A stretch of 64,000 nt of DNA from positions 62,001 through 126,000 of the forward strand of contig CAVBWZ010000001.1 of the NCBI GenBank assembly GCA_963599445.1. Direction: 5' to 3'. This stretch comes from UBA9732 sp963599445. Lineage in GTDB: Bacteria; Spirochaetota; Spirochaetia; Sphaerochaetales; Sphaerochaetaceae. Made by a program: the position numbers and the translations under genes. Below are positions 49,976 through 59,705 of the stretch, one piece after another. The number at the start of each line of letters is the position of its first letter. Position 1 is the stretch's first letter. Below the pieces are notes generated by a model that had not been told where the DNA came from, made no database searches, and was given only the letters and a program-made list of their open reading frames with translations.

Positions 49976-52563
49976 ATGAAAAAAGCCATTGCTTTCTTTG
50001 TTTCAATATTGTTGCTTGTCGTATTCGTTGGCTGCGACAATACCCCCCCCCACACACACACGAGGATGAACACGTTTGGGACGACGGAGTTGTAACCAAA
50101 GAAGCCACGTGCTCTGAACTAGGGGAGAAGACCTTCAACTGCTCGCACTGTGGGACAAAGAAGGTTGATAAGATTGAAAGGAATCCCCAAAACCATACCT
50201 TTTTCTATGAAGAAAGCTTTTTCAATCCTGTTGCCATAGAGCGGTGCGAGGGATGTGGCTTGGAAACTGGAAACACGAAGTCGAGTTCTACGAGGTCGCT
50301 TGATGGCTATTGGATGTCAGATCAGTTCGATTATACCGATGATGGCGAGCCTGTGAAGATGAATGTGAACATTTTCGTCAACGGATCTGAATGCATACTT
50401 GAAATGCAGTATGAAGATATCATTTCCAACACCAATGAAGGTCCTTTTAGAGTTGAAACGAGGACAAGTCTTGAAGGCGAAGAATACTCTGTCGTCATTG
50501 CTGATGTTGGATATTCGGGAAATTTCACTTGGTCCTATCGTATAGCTGGTGAAGGTACTGAAAGCTTCACCGTTCTGCTTCCAATCTATGATGAAGATGA
50601 AGGGTTTGAAATAGAAAGCAAGGAGATTGTTTTCAGACGGATTGTCGAGTCCAAGCATGTCCATTCATTCGATAATGACTGCAGACCTGACGAAGACGAG
50701 GAGTTCGCTCCAGAATATCATTATAAATCGACGAATTGCAGCGAACATCCAGTCTTGACGTTTGCAGAGTATCATGAATTTGTAGCTGGAAAGTGTTCTG
50801 AATGCGGATATGGCGAGCCTTGCAGCGTTCAGCTTGTAGTTGCATATGAAGGGCATGTGAATACTTCCTATAGGAATGCAACTGAAAAGGATGGGCTGTT
50901 GCTTCCTTTGTTCGAGGAATATCCAGGGATGTTTGATGCATGGAAGGATGAGGAAGGGAACATCTACGAGCCAGGAGTGAAGTTCTATCCTTCTAGGGAC
51001 TGTGTTCTGGTTGCGGTGCTTAGAAAGGATGAAGTCTGCTCTCACAATTGGACAGATGGTGGTGAAGAGAATAAATACAGTAATCCTGCAACCTGTACAG
51101 AGCAAGGCTACAAACTGTTTGTATGTTCGAAATGCGATGAGAGAAAAACGGAAGCTTTACCTGTTGATCCAGCCAACCATGAGAATATAGTGTTCGATTA
51201 TCTAAAAGAGCCAAAGTTCTTTACGTCAGTCTATGCCCAAGAGTGCTGCTTGAACTGTGGAATGGTTTTGAATGAAGTAGAAAGAAAAGAGGGTCCCTGC
51301 GGCTATTGGGAGATGGAGGTCGACTCCAAGAGATTCTACATATTCCTGGATTCATATCCCGAATACTCGGAAGTGGAGATGATAGTCGATGGTATAAGAA
51401 CCTCTTACTTTGGAGGCGACTATACTGTTGTTGAAGACAATGGAGTTGCGTCGATTGAATTGGAAGCCGATGTCTTTGATTCCGATGACCCCATAGTTTT
51501 CCAAATTGTCTCCGATGATGGTAAGAACACCGTTGTTGCAAGATGTGCTTCCTTTGCAAACAATGCAGAACTTACATTCACCCGCATTACAAAAGACTCG
51601 CATGAACACTCTGTGGACTATGTGGACAATGGCAATGGTTCTTCCCACACAGGTACGACCACATGCCTTGTTCATGACCCATTTGAGTTTGAAGAACTCC
51701 ATTATTTCCATGACTCCCAATGCGTTTATTGTAAATGCGATGCATCACCATGTCCCCACGATTGGGACTATGGCAATGTGACTAGGTCCATCATAGAATG
51801 CGAACCAGGAGAGGTCACTTATACTTGCGAGAATTGCCGTGAGAGATGGGTTGAACTGCTGGAATCTCCAAATGCCCACACAAGCGATTCTGAATCCTGT
51901 GAAAGGTGCGATAAGAGAGCCAGTGATATGGCTGAGCTGTACGTTCGGGTGCAAGGACCTATTTCCAATTTCTTGCATAGTGTTGCATGTGATCTACGCG
52001 AGTACTATGACTTTTCAAGTGGTATGATGCTGGACTTCGATACGATATCATCTGAAAACTATCCTTCATTTGACAACTTCATAACGTTGCTTGAAAAACA
52101 GAATCCTGATTTTGAGGATTTCAAGATATCCAAGGTTTCTGGGAAGATTCTAAATGATATTGAATGGTCCTCTGATTCTACCAATGAAGTTACAAGAGGA
52201 CGTTTTTATTGTGAAGACTTCAAAATAGAGTTCGGAACAACCGGAGTTGATTCAAGTACGGGATTATCCAAGGTTTTTTCTGATTGCTACTATGGTTTCG
52301 ATGGAGAACTTGTATTCGATTCTGAGTTCATTTCGGGGTCATGGCTTCCAGACAGCATCGAGTACTCCTCTGAAGAGTCCTTTAGATTTTCACATCCCCG
52401 TATTGGTTTGGAACAGGACATATATACCAGCGATTATCCGTTCTTCTGTAGATTTGGAGTTTATGACGATTCATATACCTACATAGCGCTTGACGGTGTG
52501 CCTGTACGTATCTGCCTTTTCGATAGGTATTGGGAAGAATATGCGAAAGGCCCTAATTGGTGA
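49976..52563 (+). CDS. Large Cys-rich surface lipoprotein, split by a frameshift at poly-C/(CA)n (candidate phase-variable gene)
   Basis: AGGAGG stands 5 bases before ATG 49976, which encodes MKKAIAFFVSILLLVVFVGC, a lipoprotein signal with lipobox VFVGC. The frame then meets C9(CA)5 (50043-50060) and stops at 50093-50095. The other frame is open from the tract to 52563 but has no start upstream of TTG 50260. Joined by +1 base or -2 bases, they give a lipoprotein of about 860 residues. The body has many knuckles of the type CSHNW...ATCTEQGYKLFVCSKC and one Listeria-Bacteroides-type repeat (YEGHVN...FDAWKDEEGNIYEPG), as in surface adhesins. In this state the gene is OFF. Confidence 0.82.
50043..50061 (+). 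repeat. C9(CA)5 slippage tract inside the lipoprotein gene
   Basis: Nine C (50043-50051) run into five CA units ending at 50060, followed by C. One more C, two fewer C, or one CA unit fewer would join the signal peptide to the long downstream frame. Confidence 0.9.
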
Positions 52564-52665
52564 GTTTTGATAGAGCCTGCTGTGTCAAACTGCAGAGAGC
52601 CAAATTTGGCAGCAGCCGATTCTTTTGCAATACTCTAAATGAAAAGAGGCACTGCCGATAGACGG

Positions 52666-52694
52666 TTGGCTGGCCTCAAGTAGTTAGTTATAAT
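52666..52694 (+). promoter_or_regulatory. Promoter in front of the putative small RNA
   Basis: TTGGCT (52666-52671), 17-base spacer, perfect TATAAT (52689-52694). No plus-strand gene follows within reach. Confidence 0.7.
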
Positions 52695-52700
52695 ACAATG

Positions 52701-52870
52701 ACGTTTCAATTAGACTTTTTGTGAGAAAAAGTGATGAAAAAGTCTAACGATTAGACTTTTCCGCTTGAAAAAATAATATTAAGTCTAATTCATTCTGTTT
52801 GGTTGAATAAGTTCCCGTATTCGTTGCCAACTAAGCCCCGCTTGGCGATTGCTTTGCGGGGCTTAGTTTT
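52701..52870 (+). ncRNA. Putative small RNA with two tandem hairpins sharing one stem sequence
   Basis: A sigma70-type promoter ends at 52694. The transcript would contain hairpin 1 (TTAGACTTTTT 52710-52720 with AAAAAGTCTAA 52737-52747), hairpin 2 (ATTAGACTT 52750-52758 with AAGTCTAAT 52781-52789), and a final 13-bp perfect stem AACTAAGCCCCGC/GCGGGGCTTAGTT (52829-52868) followed by TTC. Arms 2 and 3 also form a 10-bp palindrome with a 3-base centre, so alternative folds exist. No reading frame in it looks real. It lies in the 323-base gap between the lipoprotein and adenine deaminase. Confidence 0.5.
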
Positions 52871-52886
52871 CATAAGGAGAGGGGAA

Positions 52887-54620
52887 TCACACTTCAATTG
52901 GTGTGAAGGCGAACTTGGTGACGTCGAAGAGGCCTATGTCGGTGATCTTGATGGCGGGGATGACGGGGAGGGCCATGAAGCACAGAGTCATGAACGGATC
53001 GACGTTGTCGTTGATACCAAGTTCCCTGCGGGCGAGAGCCTGCATGGAGCTTATCTTCTCTTCAACGTAGATGCCAGGTTTGTCAGTCATGAGACCTGCA
53101 ATCTCCTGCTGTATGCAGTCCAGAACCTTGCCGTCCTTGACGACAGCGATTCCACCACCAAGTTCTATGAGCTTTTCGACTGCAACGGCCATGTCGTTGT
53201 CGTTGTCTCCAACGACGATTATGTTGTGCGAGTCATGGGCCACGCTGGTTGCAACGGCGCCGCCCCTGAGACCGTAGTTGCGTATGAGCCCAAGGCCTAT
53301 GTTGCCGGTTCCCTTGTGCCTTTCGACTACTGCGATCTTCACGATGTCCTGTTCATCTCGTACCCATACACCATCCTTCACTGAGACGACGGCACGTCCT
53401 TCCTCCGTCACTACGGAGCCTGGTATGATGTCTATGGTGCGCACTGAATTGCCTGAGAGCTTCAGAGCCAAACGGGCAGGGGAGAAGCCCTTTACGTTCA
53501 TGCATCCGCTCACTCCAACGGGGTCTACATGTACGGTGGGAGCAAGATACGAACCATCGGACGCCACAAGTACACCGTTGCAGTAGACGTCCTTCACGTT
53601 GAAGTCCTCAAGGTTGTCCACAAGGACGAAGTCTGCTCTAAGACCTGGGGCTATTGCGCCGCGGTCCTTGAGGCCGTAGCACTGGGCGGCGTTCAATGAT
53701 GCAATGGCTACAGCTGTAGGGGCGTCGAAGCCCTCTGACAGTGCAATCCTTATGTTGTTGTCTATGTCGCCTTCCTCGACAAGGCTCTTGGGCTGTCTGT
53801 CGTCCGTACAGAAAAGGCATCGGTCTGCATTGTGCTTGTCTACGCCTTTGAGCAGGTTGCGCTCGTCGTGGCAGGCGGACCCTTGACGTATGAGCACGTA
53901 CATGCCGCGGCGTATCCTGTCGCGAAGTTCGTCGCCCGTTGCGCATTCGTGGTCGTTGCACACTCCGCTTGCGCTGTAGGCATCAAGGTATGCGCCTTCG
54001 ATTGCAGGTGCATGGCCGTCCACGACCTTGCCTGCGTTCTTTGCGACTATTATCTTGTCGAGGACGTCGCTGTCTGCGTTGGCGGTTCCCACATAGTTCA
54101 TGAGCTCGCCAAGGCCCAGCACGCGAGGATTGTCTATCCTTGTTGCAATGTCCTTTGCAAGGAGCACGGCCCCTGCGTTCTCGAATGGGGTTGCCGGCAC
54201 GCATGAAGGAATCTGGAGATAGACCGTAAGCGGCAGGTCCTCAGATGCCTTGAGCATGTAGTCCAGTCCTGCGATGCCGCACACGTTGCATATCTCGTGG
54301 GGGTCCGCAATGACTGTGGTGGTTCCGTGCGGAACGACAAGGCGTGCGAACTCGGTGGGGGACAGGTGCGACGACTCGATGTGCACATGCCCGTTTATGA
54401 AACCTGGGGCCATGTAACGGCCGCCTGCGTCCACGGTCTCCTTCGCATCAGGGAAGTCCTTTCCTCCAAAGCCCGCGAAAAGGCCGTCAGTTATATATAC
54501 ATCACCATGGAAGGTGTCCTTGTTGTAGACATCGATTATGTTGCAGTTCTTTATACAGAGGTCTGCGGCCTCCCTTCCAGCGGCTACATCGATAAGATGC
54601 TTGAGCTGTGATTTCTCCAT
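52887..54620 (-). CDS. ade: Adenine deaminase
   Basis: Ade converts adenine to hypoxanthine. The 577-residue metal-dependent amidohydrolase shows the HVHIESSHL metal site, GTTTVIADPHEICNV, GLGELMNY, GHAPAIEG, CTDDRQPKSL and the C-terminal MALPVIPAIKITDIGLFDV. AAGGGGA precedes the ATG. It is immediately downstream of a purine permease on the same strand, with a terminator between that belongs to the permease, so the two form a purine-salvage neighbourhood. Confidence 0.96.
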   Translation of the reverse strand: MEKSQLKHLIDVAAGREAADLCIKNCNIIDVYNKDTFHGDVYITDGLFAGFGGKDFPDAKETVDAGGRYMAPGFINGHVHIESSHLSPTEFARLVVPHGTTTVIADPHEICNVCGIAGLDYMLKASEDLPLTVYLQIPSCVPATPFENAGAVLLAKDIATRIDNPRVLGLGELMNYVGTANADSDVLDKIIVAKNAGKVVDGHAPAIEGAYLDAYSASGVCNDHECATGDELRDRIRRGMYVLIRQGSACHDERNLLKGVDKHNADRCLFCTDDRQPKSLVEEGDIDNNIRIALSEGFDAPTAVAIASLNAAQCYGLKDRGAIAPGLRADFVLVDNLEDFNVKDVYCNGVLVASDGSYLAPTVHVDPVGVSGCMNVKGFSPARLALKLSGNSVRTIDIIPGSVVTEEGRAVVSVKDGVWVRDEQDIVKIAVVERHKGTGNIGLGLIRNYGLRGGAVATSVAHDSHNIIVVGDNDNDMAVAVEKLIELGGGIAVVKDGKVLDCIQQEIAGLMTDKPGIYVEEKISSMQALARRELGINDNVDPFMTLCFMALPVIPAIKITDIGLFDVTKFAFTPIEV

Positions 54621-54672
54621 TTTTGTTCCCCTTTTTCAGCCCGATGTCGTTGTGCCTCGTCACGACTCGGTT

Positions 54673-54704
54673 TTAAAAAATGCCGCAGGGTCGACCTGCG
54701 GCAT
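54673..54704 (-). terminator. Terminator of the purine permease gene
   Basis: ATGCCGCAGG (54680-54689) pairs with CCTGCGGCAT (54695-54704); on the minus strand TTTTTTAAAACC follows. Confidence 0.9.
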
Positions 54705-54722
54705 GAATTGCAATGAATTCGA

Positions 54723-56027
54723 TCAAAGAGCGTTTACGACGATCTTTGCAATGAAGAGTCCAAAGAGAACCCAGGTTGGAGTGTTGATTTCCTTGACCTT
54801 TCCACCAAGGGCCTTGCAGAGGACGTAGAAGATGATTCCAAACATGATACCGTCTGAGATGCTGGATGCACAGATCATGAAGATCATGCACATGAAAGCT
54901 GGGATTGCTTCCGAGTAGTCGTCCCATGCGATGTCCTTGACTGGAGTTACCATCATGACACCAACGATGATGAGTGCTGGAGCAGTCGCTGCGCTTGGGA
55001 TGGATCCAAAGATTGGCTCGAGGAACAGCGAGAGGATGAAGAGGATTGCAACCGTGAGGGATGTAAGACCTGTTCTTCCGCCTTCTGCAACACCTGCGGA
55101 GCTCTCTACGAATGTCGTAATCGTGGATGTTCCAAGGATGGCACCTGCTGTGGTTCCAACTGCGTCCGCGAGAAGGGCTTCCTTGCAGTTGGGGATTGAG
55201 CCGTCCTTCTGAATCATGCCGGACTTGCCTGCACAGCCAATGAGCGTTCCAACCGTGTCGAACATATCGACGAAGAGGAATGTGAACATGACGATGATGA
55301 AGTCGAAGATTGCCTTTCCGTTTGCGAATGCTTCACCGAATGCGAAATCGAAGAAATATGGTGCTGGTGGAAGGTAGCTGCCGCCTGCATATGATGTCAC
55401 TCCAAATGGGATTCCAATGATCGTCGTTGCAACGATTCCAATGAGGAGGGCGCCCTTGACCTTGAAAACGAGAAGTACGCTTGTGATGACAAGACCTATC
55501 ATTGCAAGAAGAGCCGAACCGGAGTGCCAGTTTGCGCTGAGTGCGGACACGTTGCTTGCATCTCCAACGATGATGCCGGCGTTCTTGAGGCCAATATAGG
55601 CCACGAAGAGACCAATACCAGCGCCGATTGCCTTCTTGAGGTTGTCTGGGATGCTGTTGACGATTGCTTCTCTAAGGTTGCAGAGCGTAAGAAGGATGAA
55701 GATGATTCCTTCTACGAAGACTGCTGTGAGTGCGAACTTCCAGGAATAACCCATTCCAAGGCAAACGGTATATGCGAAGAATGCGTTGATTCCCATTCCA
55801 GCCGAGAGGGCGAATGGAAGGTTTGCAACCAAGCTCATTACGAGACATGCGATTGCGGATGCGATTGCTGTACCTGCAAAGACCTTTGAGCCGTCCATTC
55901 CGGAAGCCGAAAGGATCATTGGGTTGACTGCAAGGATGTAGGCCATCGTCATGAAGGTCGTGATACCGGCGACGATTTCAGTCTTTACATCCGTTCCCCT
56001 TTCCTTGAGTTTGAAGAATTTTTCCAT
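54723..56027 (-). CDS. NCS2/AzgA-type adenine-guanine-hypoxanthine permease
   Basis: The 434-residue protein has about 13 membrane helices with AzgA signatures: EIVAGITTFMTMAYILAVNP, LPFALSAGMGINAFFAYTV, MFTFLFVDMFDTVGTLIGCA and STITTFVESSAGVAEGGRTG. It is a proton symporter for purine bases. Next to adenine deaminase, adenine or hypoxanthine is the likely substrate. A short leader hairpin (56049-56072) precedes it; I do not see a purine riboswitch core. Confidence 0.94.
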   Translation of the reverse strand: MEKFFKLKERGTDVKTEIVAGITTFMTMAYILAVNPMILSASGMDGSKVFAGTAIASAIACLVMSLVANLPFALSAGMGINAFFAYTVCLGMGYSWKFALTAVFVEGIIFILLTLCNLREAIVNSIPDNLKKAIGAGIGLFVAYIGLKNAGIIVGDASNVSALSANWHSGSALLAMIGLVITSVLLVFKVKGALLIGIVATTIIGIPFGVTSYAGGSYLPPAPYFFDFAFGEAFANGKAIFDFIIVMFTFLFVDMFDTVGTLIGCAGKSGMIQKDGSIPNCKEALLADAVGTTAGAILGTSTITTFVESSAGVAEGGRTGLTSLTVAILFILSLFLEPIFGSIPSAATAPALIIVGVMMVTPVKDIAWDDYSEAIPAFMCMIFMICASSISDGIMFGIIFYVLCKALGGKVKEINTPTWVLFGLFIAKIVVNAL

Positions 56028-56048
56028 ACATTACTCTCCTTTGATGTT

Positions 56049-56072
56049 ATGTAGGGTTTAGACTTCCTACAT
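56049..56072 (-). promoter_or_regulatory. Leader hairpin of the purine permease
   Basis: ATGTAGG and CCTACAT enclose a 10-base loop containing TTAGACTT, the same octamer as in the arms of the small RNA at 52701. It may be an operator or leader structure. Confidence 0.4.
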
Positions 56073-56205
56073 TCTAACTCTTGGAAAAGCAGTTGTACAG
56101 AGAAAAATGCAACAAATTGCAACGAAACGCAATGCTCTATACAGCTTGGCCTGGTTGCCTTGCCAGCCTCGTTGCGGTAGAGTTTCGTTTGGATGGATGC
56201 TTGCT

Positions 56206-57105
56206 ATGGACCACGACAGCCTTTTCAGATACTTCAATAGACACAAACGCCCTTACAACCCCAATTCTAGGCCCGATTACGCTGCGCAGAGGAACATTGG
56301 CGCAGACCCTATCTCATTCAATGACATAGACGTAGAGGAGACGGTCATGGGAGGAGTTCAGGGTGAGTGGATTCGTAGAAAAGGTGCCTGCGGAGAAGAC
56401 CTCACTACCCATGGTGTCGTTCTCTTCTTCCATGGAGGCTCCTTCGTGCGTGGCAACAGAAGCACAGACAGGGCGTTCTGCCGTGAGCTTGCGTTGAATT
56501 CAAGCTACGATGTCTACAGTACCGACTATGCCTTGGCTCCTGAACACCCGTTCCCCCAAGGGCTGGACGATTGCTTCAACGTCTATGGAAGGCTCTGTGA
56601 AGTCATGCCAAATGGTGCTTCCCGCATCGTCCTTTGCGGTGAAAGTGCAGGAGCAACGATGGCCTTGGCTGTAGCCAACTATGCAAAAAGGGAATGCATT
56701 GCGCTTCCAAAGGGCATCGTACTCATCTCTCCATGCGTGCAGTTCGAGCGTTCGCTTCCCAGTCATACGGAGAATTTGAATACGGATTGCATGCTCACGA
56801 ACTTCATGGAAGAGATCCTGTGCGAATACTTCAAGACCAAAGACCCTGACATGCTGAAAGACCCTTTGGCATCTCCCGTAAACGGGGATTTCACAGGGTT
56901 TCCACCGGTGTACATAACGGCATCGGACTATGAGGTGCTTAGAGACGATGCCGTTGTCCTTCACGAAAAGATGACGGGGCAGGGTGTGGACTGCACGTTG
57001 GATATGGCCCATGGCCTTATGCATGTCTATCCTGTGATAACGGCCCTTGCACAGTCCAAGGCGGCTGTCAGGAGAATATGTGGTTTCATTGAGAGGCTTC
57101 GTTAG
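56206..57105 (+). CDS. HSL-family alpha/beta-hydrolase (esterase/lipase)
   Basis: From ATG 56206 (MDHDSLFRYFNRH) it has 299 residues; a longer frame to 56107 has an unlikely Cys/Arg-rich leader. Family motifs are complete: FFHGGSFVRGNR (oxyanion), CGESAGATMALAVA (nucleophile Ser), SDYEVLRDDA (Asp) and HGLMHVYP (His). The enzyme should hydrolyse short-chain esters in the cytoplasm. It is monocistronic, convergent with the amino-acid permease. Confidence 0.9.
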   Translation: MDHDSLFRYFNRHKRPYNPNSRPDYAAQRNIGADPISFNDIDVEETVMGGVQGEWIRRKGACGEDLTTHGVVLFFHGGSFVRGNRSTDRAFCRELALNSSYDVYSTDYALAPEHPFPQGLDDCFNVYGRLCEVMPNGASRIVLCGESAGATMALAVANYAKRECIALPKGIVLISPCVQFERSLPSHTENLNTDCMLTNFMEEILCEYFKTKDPDMLKDPLASPVNGDFTGFPPVYITASDYEVLRDDAVVLHEKMTGQGVDCTLDMAHGLMHVYPVITALAQSKAAVRRICGFIERLR

Positions 57106-57132
57106 CAATCCAAGTCGTTGTGTTGTTGGGAA

Positions 57133-58476
57133 TTAGGCCTTTGCACTCCATCGCTTGTATCCAAGCTTGAAGATCGCGTAGCCAAGGGCGTACCAAGCTA
57201 TCGTGTAAGCCCAGATTATCCACCCTCCTGATATGATGTCAGGGATGTAGCATGCGATTATGAGTGCAAGCGCCACCGCAGGAAGGATGTTGCCGCCCGG
57301 TGCCTTGAAGATGCCTTCCAGTGATGGATTGCGCTTTCTTGCCGCGTACAGGGACACTATGTTTATTGATATGGTCACTGCGGCGAACAGGGTTCCAAAG
57401 CCTACGATCTCCTCAGTGAAGGATGGAAAGCATGAGATTATCGCCGCTCCAATGGCCACGGCGCTTGCTGCAACGGCTGGCACTCCAAAGCGGTTCGACC
57501 TTGCGAACGCCTTTGGAAGAAGTCCGTCCTGCGCCGCCGCCTGTATTGCGCGGGCTGTGAGGGCCAGAACTACAAGAATCGTCGTCACCAGTGCAAGTAT
57601 GGCGGCTATGGATACAACCTTTGCAAGCCATGGGAACTGTGCGAGCTTCGTGAAGCATGCGGCGTACAGTGGAATGTACCTCATGCCGGGGTTCTGGTCC
57701 AGGAAAGAGGCGGAGACCAACCCAAGCGTCGCAAGGATTATGAGGACATAGATGGCGGCGACTATGGACATGGCGATCAGCACCGCCTTTGGTACGTTGC
57801 GCGATGGATTTTTGACCTCTGATACCATGAAAGCTATCGCCACTATGGAGCCGTAGCCTACCATCGCCGTTGGAACCGCCGCCATGAAGCCAAAGGTCCC
57901 TGTCTTCCCCTGTGTGAAGAACGGGGTGAGCATTGCGCCGTCCCAGCTACCGCCAAAGAAGCATGACAGGACGTAGACGCTAAGGGCTGCTATGAGGGCC
58001 GCTACCAAGACGCTGTTGAGCTTTCCCGCAATGGAGAATCGTATGGAGTTGAGCACCAGGCAGATTGCAATCGTGGCTATTGCAAGGGGTATCTGCATAC
58101 CGCTTGGGAGGTTGAAGCCAGCTCCAAGGTAGGTTGCAACGTAGATTGCGGCGAACGCCACGGCGACTATGTTTGCGTTTATGTAGCCCCATGTGGAGAT
58201 CCATCCCCAGAACGAGCTGTCCTTGCCGCCCTTGCCAAGGGCCTTGGACGGGAACACGAAGACGCCGCCTGAGCGGGGGAAGCGGGTGGACAGCTCTGCG
58301 CATATGAGGCCGTAGACCAGCATTATGGCCGCTGCGAGTATCCACGAAAGCACCGCAGCTGGGCCGGCTTTGTACATCGTAAGCCCTGAAAGCGAGAAAA
58401 TCGCACTTCCAATCATGCTCCCTACGATGATCGTCACACAGGTGAAAAGTCCAATCTTACCGTCTTCTTTCGACAT
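57133..58476 (-). CDS. APC-family amino-acid permease
   Basis: The 447-residue protein with 12 membrane helices has the APC start IGLFTCVTIIVGSMIGSAIFSLSG (helix 1 break GSMIGS) and LICAELSTRFPRSGGVFVFPSKALG. The loop VSEVKNPSRNVPKAVLIAM is another family mark. It transports amino acids, possibly arginine, ornithine or basic types by general look, not proven. A solitary gene divergent from the SPFH gene. Confidence 0.92.
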   Translation of the reverse strand: MSKEDGKIGLFTCVTIIVGSMIGSAIFSLSGLTMYKAGPAAVLSWILAAAIMLVYGLICAELSTRFPRSGGVFVFPSKALGKGGKDSSFWGWISTWGYINANIVAVAFAAIYVATYLGAGFNLPSGMQIPLAIATIAICLVLNSIRFSIAGKLNSVLVAALIAALSVYVLSCFFGGSWDGAMLTPFFTQGKTGTFGFMAAVPTAMVGYGSIVAIAFMVSEVKNPSRNVPKAVLIAMSIVAAIYVLIILATLGLVSASFLDQNPGMRYIPLYAACFTKLAQFPWLAKVVSIAAILALVTTILVVLALTARAIQAAAQDGLLPKAFARSNRFGVPAVAASAVAIGAAIISCFPSFTEEIVGFGTLFAAVTISINIVSLYAARKRNPSLEGIFKAPGGNILPAVALALIIACYIPDIISGGWIIWAYTIAWYALGYAIFKLGYKRWSAKA

Positions 58477-58639
58477 GGAAACCCTCCCTCTCTAAACCGA
58501 TGATACTGGGAATCCTTTTTCTTGGCAACTTTTGCGGAAATACTTGGCGGATGCTTGACGGCGTTTGGCTGTATGTGATATCGTTTTGATATCAAAAAGA
58601 TTTTCAAGCGGACTTGATTCCGCTGTGTGGGAGGTGAAT

Positions 58640-59665
58640 ATGGTTGCTTCTGTAAAGGATTCTGTGAAGAACGTAGAGGAGGTGCGGCTCAAGACCAAAA
58701 GCGGGTTTGGGGTCCTGTCCCTTATATTGATTGTCCTCGCTTTGGCAATTGCGGAGTTTGTCTTTGGTGGAATCAACGTTTCGAATGGAAACGTAGGCCT
58801 TGGCGCAGCGCTCATATGTCTTGGCATCGTTATGTTCATAGTCGATATGATCTGCACTGCAGGACTCAAGGTCATAAAGCCAAACGAGGCCCTGGTTCTG
58901 TCCCTCTTTGGAAAATACTATGGTACGATATACGAAAGCGGCTTTCATTTCGTGAATCCGTTCTGTACCGCCATCTACCCAAAGAAGCGTGACGACGATG
59001 CCGCCGCAAAGGTCGCGGACTCCAAGAAGAACGGTCAGGACGTTGTGACCGTCTCCGTCTCGAAGAAGATATCCACGAAGCTCTCCACGTTCGTAAACGG
59101 AGCGCAGAAGGTCAACGACAAGCTTGGCAATCCAATAGAGGTTGGTGCAATCGTGGTTTGGAAGGTGGTCAATGCAACGAAGGCTGTCATAAACATAGAC
59201 AACTACATCGAGTATCTTTCCAATCAGACGGACTCCATCATAAGGAACGTGGCTCGTCTCTATCCATACGACGATATGGACGATGCGGATGACGACGATG
59301 CTGGAGAACTCACCCTTCGCGGTTCGTCCAGCCTCATAGCCGAGCAGATGAAGAAGGAACTCGCAGCCAAGGTTGAGGAAGCTGGAATAGAGATCGTTGA
59401 CGTTCGCATAAACCAGATTGCATACGCTCCTGAAATCGCCGCTGCAATGCTCCAGAGACAGCAGGCCGTGGCCATCATAGCCGCAAGGCGCAAGATAGTG
59501 GAGGGTGCTGTGAGCATGGTGGAGATGGCTCTGGATCAGCTCAAGGCCGATTCCGTTGTTGACCTTGACGAGGAGCGCAAGGCCCAGATGGTCTCCAACC
59601 TCCTTGTAGTCCTTTGCGGAAACAAGGAAGCCAATCCAGTTCTCAATGCGGGGTCAATATATTAG
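58640..59665 (+). CDS. SPFH/band-7 domain membrane protein
   Basis: From ATG 58640, preceded by GGGAGGTG, it has 341 residues. Two close membrane helices (VLSLILIVLALAIAEFVFGG and GLGAALICLGIVMFIVDMICTAG) precede the SPFH domain (IKPNEALVLSLFGKYYGTIYESGFHFVNPF), then a helical region with GIEIVDVRINQIAYAPEIAAAMLQRQQAVAIIAARRKIVEGAV. Such proteins form membrane microdomain scaffolds. Uncommonly, an RHH protein of 56 residues follows directly. An acidic run DDMDDADDDDAG interrupts the domain near 212-226. Confidence 0.93.
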   Translation: MVASVKDSVKNVEEVRLKTKSGFGVLSLILIVLALAIAEFVFGGINVSNGNVGLGAALICLGIVMFIVDMICTAGLKVIKPNEALVLSLFGKYYGTIYESGFHFVNPFCTAIYPKKRDDDAAAKVADSKKNGQDVVTVSVSKKISTKLSTFVNGAQKVNDKLGNPIEVGAIVVWKVVNATKAVINIDNYIEYLSNQTDSIIRNVARLYPYDDMDDADDDDAGELTLRGSSSLIAEQMKKELAAKVEEAGIEIVDVRINQIAYAPEIAAAMLQRQQAVAIIAARRKIVEGAVSMVEMALDQLKADSVVDLDEERKAQMVSNLLVVLCGNKEANPVLNAGSIY

Positions 59666-59705
59666 AATATGGTTGTTGGTGCGGGTTTGACTGTATAGAG
59701 GTGTT

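Noticed and set aside
49312..52563. Toxin-antitoxin pair plus lipoprotein as a mobile island
   Set aside because: No integrase, flanking repeats or clear composition change; the flanking yidD and ade are ordinary chromosomal genes.
56028..56205. Purine riboswitch before the purine permease
   Set aside because: The leader has only a 7-bp hairpin. The conserved three-way junction with its two kissing loops is not recognisable.
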